This document shows positions 1 through 7,477 of a stretch of DNA of 7,613 bases, piece after piece. The stretch comes from Gemmatimonadota bacterium. Its GTDB lineage: Bacteria; Gemmatimonadota; Gemmatimonadetes; Gemmatimonadales; GWC2-71-9. The translations under genes and the position numbers were made by a program. The stretch is taken from positions 1 to 7,613 of the forward strand of contig QHVD01000191.1 in assembly GCA_003222235.1 (NCBI GenBank), written 5' to 3'. The notes beneath the pieces are model-generated. The model was not told where the DNA came from and searched no databases. It worked only from the letters and a program-made list of their open reading frames with translations. Every line of letters starts with the position of its first letter. Position 1 is the stretch's first letter.

Positions 1-281
1 TCGCCGATTGGCCGATCCTCAACGCCCTGCTCAACACGGCATCCGGCGCGGGGTGGGTCTCCTTCCATCACGGCGGCGGCGTGGGGATCGGCAACTCGCT
101 GCACGCGGGGCAGGTGAGCGTCGCGGACGGCACGGCCTCGGCGGGTCGGCGGCTCGAGCGCGTCCTCACGAACGACCCGGGGATCGGCGTCGCCCGCCAT
201 GCGGACGCGGGTTACCCCGAAGCGCTCGAGACCGCCCGCAGGCACGGGCTCCGGCTACCCATGCGCGAGGCACACGACTGA
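1..281 (+). CDS. hutU: Urocanate hydratase (urocanase), C-terminal end, 5'-truncated by the window
   Basis: This is the last 92 codons of urocanase, read in the frame of position 3 to a TGA at 279-281. Urocanase is a cytoplasmic NAD+-dependent enzyme that hydrates urocanate to imidazolone propionate, step two of histidine degradation. Visible family marks are the glycine-rich FHHGGGVGIGNSLHAG segment, then VADGT, then LERVLTNDPGIGVARHADAGY and a short helical tail ending in MREAHD. The catalytic cysteine region lies upstream, outside the window. The stop codon overlaps the proposed start of hutI, the next enzyme of the pathway, which supports a co-translated hut operon. The identification is firm. 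Only the start and total length cannot be seen. Confidence 0.95.
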   Translation, partial: ADWPILNALLNTASGAGWVSFHHGGGVGIGNSLHAGQVSVADGTASAGRRLERVLTNDPGIGVARHADAGYPEALETARRHGLRLPMREAHD

Positions 282-1562
282 GCACCCTGCTCGTCGGCGC
301 GCGGGCGGTCGTGACCTGCCGCGGCCCGGCGCGGGCGCGGCGCGGGCCGGAGATGACGGAGATCGAGGTGCTGCCCGACGCCGCCGTCCTGATCGACGGC
401 GAGCGCATCACCTGGGTCGGTCCGCGGCGCGAAGCCGGGGGGCTCCATTCCGCATTCCGCATTCCGCGATCCGCACTAGACGTGGTGGAGGTGACGGGGG
501 TGCTGCTCCCGGGCTTCGTCGATTGCCACACTCACGCGGTGTTCGGAGCGCCGCGCCTCGACGACCACCAGCGCCGGGCGCTGGGGATGGACTATCGGGC
601 GATCGCCGCCGCTGGCGGCGGGATTTTGGAATCGGTGCGCGACCTGCGGGCCCGCCCGGAGGCTGAGCTCATCGAGCTCACGCGAGGAAGGATCCGCACG
701 CTCCTGTCCCACGGGAGCACGACGATCGAGGTGAAATCGGGATACGGCCTGACGCTCGAGACCGAGCTCAAACAGCTGCGCGTCGTCCGGGAGCTCGCGG
801 CGAGCGAACCCGTCAGTCTCACCGCAACGTTGCTCGGCGCTCATGAGGTGCCGCCGGAGTTCCGGCACCGACGGGCAGAGTACGTCCGGCTCCTCTGCGA
901 CGAGATGATCCCCGCGGTGGCGCAGGCGGGGCTCGCCGGCGCGTGCGACGTATTCTGCGAGCCGGGCGTGTTCAGCGTCACGGAAGCCCGCGCGATTCTC
1001 ACGGCAGCGCAACGCTGCGGGCTCGGTGTGAAGCTCCATGCCGATGAGCTCCAGGGCTCCGGCGGGGCCGAGCTGGCCGCGGAGCTCCGCGCGCTCTCCG
1101 CGGACCACTTGACGGGCATCTCCGACGCCGGGATCCGCGCGCTCGCGGCGAGCCCGACCGTGGCCGTCCTGCTTCCCGTGACGATGATCTTCCTCGGCAG
1201 CGGCCGGCAGGCGCCCGCGCGGCAGCTGCTCGAAGCGGGAGCCGCCCTGGCTCTCGCCAGCGATTTCAATCCCGGTTCGTCGCCGGCCGTCGGTCTTCCG
1301 CTTGTGATGGCGCTCGCAGTCTCCCAGTTGGGGTTGCGGCACGCGGAGGCGCTCAACGCGGTCACCGTGAACGGCGCGGCCGCTCTCGGGATGGCCGCCG
1401 ATCGCGGCCAGATCGCACCCGGGTTCCGTGCCGACCTCGTGCTCTGTGACGTCTCCGATTGGCGTGAAGTGGCGTATTGGGTCGGTGGCAATCCCGTAAC
1501 CGCCGTCTGGACAGGCGGTTCCGCTTGTCGCCTCCTCCCGGGCCCGGTATCTTTAGGGCGCC

Positions 1563-1576
<14 letters not shown>
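278..1576 (+). CDS. hutI: Imidazolonepropionase, probable CTG start
   Basis: Cytoplasmic amidohydrolase-superfamily enzyme that opens the ring of imidazolone-5-propionate to give formiminoglutamate, step three of histidine degradation. With the start at 278 it is 432 aa, normal for the family. Visible marks are an N-terminal beta strand (LLVGARAVVTC), GFVDCHTHAVFG with metal ligands H84 and H86, the GMDYRAIAAAGGGILESV substrate loop, KSGYGL, LHADEL with H254, and LASDFNPGSSP with D329. From memory, the B. subtilis ligands are H80, H82, H249 and D324, so all four align with a shift of only 4-5 residues. No ATG or GTG lies at the expected start. CTG at 278 overlaps the hutU stop and follows a weak GCGAGG; the alternatives, GTG 311 and ATG 353, would cut or remove the first strand. 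A short tandem repeat adds a loop at residues 56-67. The 3' end overlaps the next gene by 14 nt. Confidence 0.93.
447..474 (+). repeat. Four tandem 7-bp units (ATTCCGC) inside hutI
   Basis: Three perfect ATTCCGC units (447-453, 454-460, 461-467) are followed by a diverged one, GATCCGC (468-474). Because seven is not a multiple of three, the repeat reads through all frames and encodes HSAFRIPRSAL. It lies in the loop between two N-terminal strands of imidazolonepropionase, upstream of the metal-binding HTH motif. It looks like a tandem expansion tolerated in a surface loop. Confidence 0.8.
1498..1520 (+). other. GC-rich inverted repeat at the 3' end of hutI
   Basis: AACCGCC (1498-1504) and GGCGGTT (1514-1520) form a perfect 7-bp stem with a 9-nt loop. 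It lies within hutI coding sequence, just upstream of the -35 box proposed for the TPR gene. No T-run follows, so it is not a classical intrinsic terminator. It could slow or end hut transcription, serve as a regulator site, or be chance in GC-rich DNA. Confidence 0.35.
1525..1553 (+). promoter_or_regulatory. Sigma70-like promoter for the TPR gene, nearly leaderless
   Basis: TTGTCG (1525-1530) and TATCTT (1548-1553) are separated by exactly 17 nt. The expected transcription start, about 7 nt past the -10 box, falls at 1559-1561, only 2-4 nt before the ATG at 1563, so the message would be leaderless or nearly so. The promoter is embedded in the last codons of hutI and would uncouple the following genes from the hut operon. 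The -10 hexamer is identical to the one upstream of the second TPR gene at 7445-7450. Confidence 0.55.
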
Positions 1577-2698
<1,122 letters not shown>

Positions 2699-3528
2699 TA
2701 TCGAAACGGAAGGCCGTCGTCGAGGTCCCACCGCTCGAGCTGGAGCCGGACTTCACCGCCGCCGTCAGGGACAGCGGCGCGGCGGACGAGGACAAGCTGG
2801 CACCCGAGGACATTCCGCCGACCGGCGGGTTCGCAGACGCGCAAGCGACGGCGTTCGATCGCATCGGCCAGCCCGGCACTCTGGGCTTTGCCGACATCGA
2901 CGCGACGCCCTCGGCGGCGCCGGCCATCGAGGACCTGGAGGCGCGCGTCGCCGACAACCCCGACGACGCCGAGGCGCACCAGGCGCTCGGGGAGGCGCTG
3001 ATCGAGGGAGGGGATCGCGCGCGCGGCATCGAAGAGCTCGACCATGCCACGATGGGCTTCGAGAGCCTCGGGGAGCTCGCCCGGGCCCACGCCCTGGTGG
3101 ACGAAATCCTGCGGCTCGAGCCGAACAGCGTGCGGCACCGCCAGAAGCACGTGGAGTTCGCGTTCAAGTCCGGCGAGAAGGGGAAGCTCATCGACGCCTA
3201 TCTCGAGCTTGCGGACGCACTGCTGCGCCAAGACCTGCCGGAGAAGGCCCGCGCCGTGTATCAGCGCATCACCGAACACGACCCGACGAACAAGCGGGCC
3301 AACGCCGCGCTGGCAATGTTCGCGCCGGTCGCTCCCGGGCGGGCCGAGTCCAGGCCGAAGGTGGACAAGCAGGAGGGGAGGGTCGCCCCCAAGGATGCGA
3401 AGATGAAGGTGCGTGACGACGCGAGCGGGGAAGGCGAGTTCGTCGACCTCGCCGCGATGATGCTCGAGGAGCCGCAGGCGGAGCGTGACACGCGCATGAA
3501 GGTGACGGACGAAGAGCCGTCCGGCGAG
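2699..3528 (+). CDS. TPR protein, central part between the two frame breaks
   Basis: Read in the frame of 2701, this gives a short linker (SKRKAVVEVPPLELEPDF), an acidic stretch, and then about three or four TPR-like units: AIEDLEARVADNPDDAEAHQ, the ELARAHALVDEILRLEPNS unit, and DAYLELADALLRQDLPEKAR followed by YQRITEHDPTNKRANAALAM. A charged linker follows, with two related blocks, MKVRDDASGEGEF and MKVTDEEPSGE. The first in-frame ATG is 3052, inside the repeats, with no promoter or clear ribosome binding site. It is therefore a continuation of the upstream protein, not a separate gene. The frame stays formally open to 3696 but loses protein character after 3528. Confidence 0.75.
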
Positions 3529-3953
3529 ACTTCCAGGAGATGCTGGCGCGCTTCAAGCAGGGAATCGACGAGAACATCGATGAGGCCGACTTCCAGTCGC
3601 ACTACGATCTCGGCGTCGCGTTCAAGGAGATGGGGCTGCTGGACGAGGCCATCGCGGAGTTCCAGAAAGCGCTGCGGGCGCCCGAGGGCAAGCTGAAGAC
3701 CTCCGAGGCGCTGGGCGTGTGCTTCGTGGAGAAGAAGGCGTACGTCGTCGCGGAGTCGGTCCTGCGCCGCGCGCTCGAGCTGCCCGGGCCGGGGGACGAG
3801 GGCCGGCTCGGGATCCTCTATTGGCTCGGCCGCGCGCTGGAGGAGCAGGGGAAGAAGGTCGAGGCGCGGGCCCTGTACGGGCGCGTCTTCGCCGTGGATA
3901 TCCGCTTTAGGGACGTCGGCGAGCGCGCCCGAGCGCTCGCCAGGGCCAAGTGA
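3528..3953 (+). CDS. TPR protein, C-terminal part after the second frame break
   Basis: The frame of 3528 reads DFQEMLARFKQGIDENIDEA, then SHYDLGVAFKEMGLLDEAIA and EFQKALRAPEGKLKTSEALG, then further TPR-like helices (AYVVAESVLRRALELPGPGD, LYWLGRALEEQGKKVEARALYGRVF), ending in ARALARAK and TGA at 3951-3953. ATG 3540 is the first start codon in this frame but lies inside the conserved segment, so independent translation from it is unlikely. Adding one G near 3526-3528 (GAGAC to GAGGAC) joins the upstream PSGE directly to DFQEML. The stop is 1 nt from the GTG of the polyprenyl synthase gene, which suggests translational coupling. Confidence 0.8.
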   Translation, partial: DFQEMLARFKQGIDENIDEADFQSHYDLGVAFKEMGLLDEAIAEFQKALRAPEGKLKTSEALGVCFVEKKAYVVAESVLRRALELPGPGDEGRLGILYWLGRALEEQGKKVEARALYGRVFAVDIRFRDVGERARALARAK

Positions 3954-3954
3954 C

Positions 3955-4944
3955 GTGAGCCAGCAGGTCGCGCCCGTTTCCCTGCGGGACATCCAGCGGC
4001 CCGTGGCGGAGGAGCTCGAGCGCGTGGTCGCCGAGCTGCGCCGAATCATCGCCGCCGACTTTCCCATCATCGCCGAGGTCAACGAGCACCTCCTGCGCAT
4101 GAAGGGGAAGCTGTTTCGCCCGACGCTGCTGCTGCTCAGCCATCAGGCTGCCGGCGGGAGCGAGCCCCGGGCCGTCACGCTCGCGGCGGTGGTGGAGCTG
4201 ATCCACCTCGCCACGCTCGTGCACGACGATTCGGTGGACCACTCGGCGCTGCGTCGCGGTATGCCCACGATCAACGCCCTGTTCTCGCATCAGGTGGCGG
4301 TGATCATGGGGGACTACCTCTACTCTCGCGCCATCATCGAGCTGGTCGGCCTTGGCGACCTCGAGCCGCTGCGCGTGTTCGCCCGGGTCACGAACGAGAT
4401 GACGATCGGCGAGATGCGGCAGCTCGAGGCGCACGACACGCTGTCCTACACCGAGGCGGCGTACGACCAGCTCATCCGCGCGAAGACCGCCTCGCTGCTC
4501 TCCGGGGCCTGCGAGGTGGGGGCCCTGCGCGCCCCCGCCGCCTACCGCGAGGCCCTCGCCCGCTTCGGGATGCGGCTGGGCATGGCGTTTCAGATCACCG
4601 ACGACCTGCTCGACTACACCGAGCCGGAAGCGGTCACGGGGAAGCCGTCCCGGCTCGATCTGAAGGAGCACAAGGCGACGCTGCCGCTGATCGCGGCGCT
4701 GGCCACGTTGCCGCCCCGGGAGCAGCGGCTCGTGGTCCGCCTGATGGCGACCCCGGACCCGGGGGAGGACCTGGTGGCGGAGGTCATCAGGCTGGTGGAT
4801 GCGGCAGGGGGGCTCGACTACGCCCGGCGCCGCGCGCTGGACCTCGCGCAGCAGGCCGAAGCCGAGCTCGATATCCTGCCCGCTTCGCTGGCGCGCGACG
4901 CGCTGCGCGACAGCATTGCGTACGCCGTCGAGCGGCGTAGCTAA
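3955..4944 (+). CDS. Long-chain (E)-polyprenyl diphosphate synthase
   Basis: Cytoplasmic prenyltransferase that adds isopentenyl diphosphate units to an allylic primer. The product is probably the quinone side chain, as for IspB/HepT-type enzymes. It is 329 aa, normal for the family. Visible motifs are GKLFRP (G51, K52, R55, P56), the first aspartate-rich motif DDSVD at 91-95 followed by RRG, GDYLYSRA at 119-126, the conserved GEMRQLE at 152-158, K177 in the RAKTASLL helix, and the second aspartate-rich motif DDLLD at 216-220. All catalytic aspartates are present. The GTG start at 3955 comes 1 nt after the TPR gene stop. Chain length cannot be deduced safely: ispB, hepT and sdsA homologues all share these motifs. 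A geranylgeranyl-type short-chain enzyme is less likely from the overall similarity to IspB. Confidence 0.92.
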   Translation: MSQQVAPVSLRDIQRPVAEELERVVAELRRIIAADFPIIAEVNEHLLRMKGKLFRPTLLLLSHQAAGGSEPRAVTLAAVVELIHLATLVHDDSVDHSALRRGMPTINALFSHQVAVIMGDYLYSRAIIELVGLGDLEPLRVFARVTNEMTIGEMRQLEAHDTLSYTEAAYDQLIRAKTASLLSGACEVGALRAPAAYREALARFGMRLGMAFQITDDLLDYTEPEAVTGKPSRLDLKEHKATLPLIAALATLPPREQRLVVRLMATPDPGEDLVAEVIRLVDAAGGLDYARRRALDLAQQAEAELDILPASLARDALRDSIAYAVERRS

Positions 4945-4950
4945 GAGCCT

Positions 4951-5223
4951 GTGGCGCACGGACATCGGGGCCCGCTATTTTACATCGGGTGCCTCGCCGG
5001 CGGGTTCGTGCTCGGCGGGCTGCTGCACGCGCTGCTGCGGCGCTTCCTCCCGCAGGGCGCCGCGAAGGAATTCTTCACCACGGCCGTGACGCCGACACTC
5101 GGCCCGGTGCATCTCGACTTGTTGGTGGTGTCGATCACGTTGGGTCCGATCGGGTTCGACGTTTCGCTGCTGGCCGTGGTCGGCGTGGCCATCGCGTACT
5201 TCATCGCCCGATCGATCTTCTGA
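4951..5223 (+). CDS. Small two-helix membrane protein, DUF4321 family
   Basis: A 90-aa protein of unknown function. Its layout matches my recollection of DUF4321: helix 1 at residues 9-29 (LFYIGCLAGGFVLGGLLHAL), a loop with RFLPQGAAKEFFTTAVTPTLG, a short beta-like stretch (VHLDLLVVSITLGP), and helix 2 at 71-88 (VSLLAVVGVAIAYFIARS). It would sit in the inner membrane. The GTG start at 4951 lies 6 nt after the synthase stop, with only a weak AAGAG before it. The next possible start would cut into helix 1, so 4951 is preferred. Its place between a polyprenyl synthase and tatA suggests an envelope role, but no reaction can be assigned. Confidence 0.8.
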   Translation: MAHGHRGPLFYIGCLAGGFVLGGLLHALLRRFLPQGAAKEFFTTAVTPTLGPVHLDLLVVSITLGPIGFDVSLLAVVGVAIAYFIARSIF

Positions 5224-5226
5224 ATC

Positions 5227-5230
5227 GAGG
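5227..5230 (+). promoter_or_regulatory. Ribosome binding site for tatA
   Basis: GAGG lies 5 nt before ATG 5236 and fixes the tatA start. It is the clearest Shine-Dalgarno match in the window, right after the stop of the DUF4321 gene. Confidence 0.6.
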
Positions 5231-5235
5231 CGTCT

Positions 5236-5478
5236 ATGTTCGGGGATCTGTCGTTCAGTCACATCCTCATCCTCCTGCTCGTCTTGGTGCTCGTGTTCGG
5301 CGCCAAGCGAATTCCGGAGATCGGGTCGTCGATCGGGCAGGGGATCAAGGAGTTCAAACGCAGTCTGCGGGACGCGGGCGACGACCAGACGTCCGCGTCG
5401 ACGCGGACCCTCCAGCCCCCGGCTGCGTCGTCGGGTTCGCCCCCGTTGGGAGGCGACCCCAAGCGCTTGAGCGACTGA
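5236..5478 (+). CDS. tatA: Sec-independent (twin-arginine) translocase subunit TatA
   Basis: An 80-aa TatA/TatE-family subunit that forms the pore-like assembly for export of folded, twin-arginine-signal proteins across the inner membrane. It shows the full TatA layout: a short N-terminal periplasmic end, one membrane helix (about residues 8-20, ILILLLVLVLV), the FG hinge at F21-G22, then the amphipathic helix AKRIPEIGSSIGQGIKEFKR (23-42), and a disordered Ser/Pro-rich tail. A polar residue (S8/H9) sits at the start of the helix, roughly where E. coli TatA has Q8. No tatC or tatB is in the window, so the TatC partner must be encoded elsewhere. The gene is 12 nt downstream of the DUF4321 stop and is last in the plus-strand run. 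TatB is unlikely because of the short length. Confidence 0.92.
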   Translation: MFGDLSFSHILILLLVLVLVFGAKRIPEIGSSIGQGIKEFKRSLRDAGDDQTSASTRTLQPPAASSGSPPLGGDPKRLSD

Positions 5479-5502
5479 CGTCCTCGGGAAGTCGGCACGA
5501 CG

Positions 5503-7335
5503 CTAGCTTCCGCTCGATGCACCGGGTCGGAAGATCTCCTTGCGCCGGTCCACGACCTTTCCCTGAGCTCGGAGCGCGCTGAGGTACTGTTGCACCCGAG
5601 CCTGCCCAGCGTTGCGCAGCATCGCCTCCCGCTGCTGGTCGCGCTGCGCCAGCCACGCCGTCGAGTCAGCCGGCTTGCGTGCGATCCCCTGCAGGATGAA
5701 GAACCCGGTCTGGCCCGCGAGCACGCCGCTCTTCTCGCCCGGGCGCAGCCCGAAGGCCGCGCCGATCACCAGCGGGTCGCGAGCCAACTCGCCCGGCGGG
5801 TTGAGGCGGGTGAAGGGACCGAGCGTTTCGACCGGCAGCCCCTTGGCCCGGCCCGCGGCGAGCAGGTCCGCTGCCTGCGCGACTTCAGAATACGCCTGGT
5901 CCGCCCGCTTCCGGGCGACGTCCTTCTTCTTATCGTAGCGCGCCGCCGCGAGCACGCGGTCGCGGACCTGGGCGAGCGGCGGGAGACCGGCCGGGAACAG
6001 CGAGTCGAGCCGGAACACGTAGTACGCAGCGGCGGCCTCGATCACGGGGCTCGTCTCGCCGGCGCGGGCCTCAAAGGCCCACACGCTCACGTCCGGGATC
6101 ACGTATCGGCCGAGCCGGAGCCGGTCCCCTTCCACTAGTTTCGGCGCCCGCACCAGCGGGAGGCTGAGCACGTGCGCCGCGCTGTCGAGCCGGCCGCCGT
6201 CGGTCTGCTCCGCGGCGAGCTTGTCAAGGGTGTCCGCGCGCGCCTCGACGAGCTCGAGGTGCTTGCCCTGGGGAACGATCGCGATCAGGATGTGCCGGAC
6301 GTGCATGGAGTCGCCCCGCGCGGCCTCCACGCGGATCAGGTGATAGCCGAAGCTCGACAGCACGGGCTGTGAGAGCTCACCCTGATGAAGCCGCCGCATC
6401 GCGGCGAGGAACTCCGGGTCGAACGCCGGCTCGTTCCGCTTGACCCAGCCGAGGTCGCCCCCACGCGCGCCACTCGCCGAGTCGGCGGACTCGCGCTTCG
6501 CCGCGTCCTCGAACTTCACCTTGGCGCCCGCGATCTGGGTACGCAGCTCTCTCGCCTTGGCAAGCGCCGCTGCGCTGTCCGCGGCGTCCGGCACGCGCGG
6601 CACCGCGACGAAGCTCAACCAGGCGATCGATGGCCGCTTGTAGGCGTCCTTGTGCGCAGCGTAGTGGCGCTCGAGCTCCGCGTTCGTGACGGGGGCAAGG
6701 GAGTCGGGCATCCGGTCCGCCATCACGGCCAGCACGGCGACCGTCACCGACTCGTGCTGGTCGCGCCAGATACGCCAGAGCTTGCCGTCCGACACGTACA
6801 CATCGGCCGTGAGATATTCCTCCAGCTTCCGCTGGGGGATGTACTCCCGGTACAGCGCCTCGACCTGCGCGCGAAACTCCTCGGGCGCGCTGGACAGGTA
6901 GCGCTGCCACTTGGTGATGTCGAACTGGCCGTTCGTCTGGAACGTCGCGTCTTCCGCGACCTGTCGCAGAATCTGCGGGGGTGGAGAGCTGCGCGCGGCC
7001 TGGCGTAATTCGTCGTCCGAAACCCGGATGCCGAGGCGGCGGTACTCGCGCTGTAGCAAAATCCCCTGGATCAGCTGGTCAGTGACCTGGTTCTGGACTC
7101 GCTGCTCCTCCTCTCGCGACAACCGGCCCGCCCCCTGACGCCGCTGCTCCTCCAGGGCGCTCTGGAACACGGCCTGGAACTGCTGCAGGCGCACATCCTG
7201 TCCGTCCACCTTCAGCACGACATCTCTGGCGCCGCCCAGGATCTCGGTAACCTGGCCCACCACGAGCCAGACGATGAAGGCGACCGCCAGTACGTAGAAG
7301 ATGTATTTCGCGCTCGCGCGCATGCTGCGCATCAT
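5503..7335 (-). CDS. ppiD: Membrane-anchored peptidyl-prolyl cis-trans isomerase, PpiD/SurA type
   Basis: A 610-aa folding factor expected to be anchored in the inner membrane with its bulk in the periplasm, where PpiD assists newly exported proteins. From ATG 7335, residues 10-29 form one membrane helix (KYIFYVLAVAFIVWLVVGQV). Residues 33-193 are a SurA_N-like chaperone region (VDGQDVRLQQFQAVF, then EEEQRVQNQVTDQLIQGILL). Residues 233-339 are a parvulin domain with GARGGDLGWV (289-298) and FGYHLIRVE (329-337). Residues 344-445 resemble a second parvulin fold (MHVRHILIAI) that lacks the GGDLG motif. The length is close to E. coli PpiD (623 aa). The frame is open to an upstream ATG at 7386, but that would place the start before the predicted transcription start, so 7335 is preferred, with GGGAG 11 nt upstream. 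Confidence 0.88.
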   Translation of the reverse strand: MMRSMRASAKYIFYVLAVAFIVWLVVGQVTEILGGARDVVLKVDGQDVRLQQFQAVFQSALEEQRRQGAGRLSREEEQRVQNQVTDQLIQGILLQREYRRLGIRVSDDELRQAARSSPPPQILRQVAEDATFQTNGQFDITKWQRYLSSAPEEFRAQVEALYREYIPQRKLEEYLTADVYVSDGKLWRIWRDQHESVTVAVLAVMADRMPDSLAPVTNAELERHYAAHKDAYKRPSIAWLSFVAVPRVPDAADSAAALAKARELRTQIAGAKVKFEDAAKRESADSASGARGGDLGWVKRNEPAFDPEFLAAMRRLHQGELSQPVLSSFGYHLIRVEAARGDSMHVRHILIAIVPQGKHLELVEARADTLDKLAAEQTDGGRLDSAAHVLSLPLVRAPKLVEGDRLRLGRYVIPDVSVWAFEARAGETSPVIEAAAAYYVFRLDSLFPAGLPPLAQVRDRVLAAARYDKKKDVARKRADQAYSEVAQAADLLAAGRAKGLPVETLGPFTRLNPPGELARDPLVIGAAFGLRPGEKSGVLAGQTGFFILQGIARKPADSTAWLAQRDQQREAMLRNAGQARVQQYLSALRAQGKVVDRRKEIFRPGASSGS

Positions 7336-7370
7336 GGAGAAAGGCACTCCCGCGGGGTTGAAGGGCCATA

Positions 7371-7399
7371 AGTCTAAGAGCCACAACGCGGAAACTCAA
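7371..7399 (-). promoter_or_regulatory. Sigma70-like promoter for ppiD
   Basis: On the minus strand, TTGAGT (7399-7394) and TAGACT (7376-7371) are 17 nt apart, each matching four of six consensus bases. Transcription would start near 7364, giving a leader of about 29 nt before ATG 7335. This placement rules out the in-frame ATG at 7386 as the translation start, because it lies inside the promoter. Confidence 0.6.
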
Positions 7400-7420
7400 G
7401 CGGCGGGGGGTAGATTCCGA

Positions 7421-7450
7421 TTGACAGCGGCGCTGGCGGAACACTATCTT
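7421..7450 (+). promoter_or_regulatory. Sigma70-like promoter for the downstream TPR gene
   Basis: A perfect TTGACA (7421-7426) is followed after 18 nt by TATCTT (7445-7450). The start of transcription would be near 7457, about 20 nt before GTG 7478. It is divergent from the ppiD promoter, with the two -35 boxes 21 bp apart. This is the strongest promoter match in the window. Confidence 0.7.
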
Positions 7451-7465
7451 CGACCAATTCCGCCA
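7434..7465. promoter_or_regulatory. Inverted repeat around the -10 box, candidate operator
   Basis: TGGCGGAA (7434-7441) and TTCCGCCA (7458-7465) are perfect 8-bp inverted arms separated by 16 nt. The -10 box TATCTT lies between them and the predicted transcription start falls at the inner edge of the right arm. This geometry suits a dimeric repressor, or a hairpin at the 5' end of the message if transcription starts further upstream. Chance remains possible. Confidence 0.4.
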
Positions 7466-7477
7466 ACGACTTACAGC

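Noticed and set aside
476..1342. Minus-strand open frame of 288 codons inside hutI
   Set aside because: hutI on the plus strand is strongly conserved across this span. The antisense translation is Arg/Glu-rich high-GC shadow sequence.
3907..4965. Minus-strand open frame of 352 codons opposite the polyprenyl synthase
   Set aside because: The synthase has all its catalytic motifs on the plus strand. The antisense product is His/Arg/Gln-rich with no family resemblance.
4976..4981. TATTTT resembling a -10 box just after the DUF4321 start
   Set aside because: It encodes conserved residues L-F-Y at the start of helix 1 and has no -35 partner at a suitable distance.
5472..5494. Possible terminator between convergent tatA and ppiD (CGACT / AGTCG)
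   Set aside because: Only a 5-bp stem with a 13-nt loop and no T-run on either strand, so too weak to call.
5590..6138. Plus-strand open frame of 182 codons opposite ppiD
   Set aside because: ppiD is clearly coding here. The plus-strand product is Arg-rich without motifs, as expected of a shadow frame.
7414..7463. ATTCCG/ATTCCGC matches in the divergent promoter region, similar to the hutI tandem repeat
   Set aside because: Short shared heptamers are expected by chance in GC-rich DNA. There is no tandem array here, so no link to the hutI repeat is claimed.
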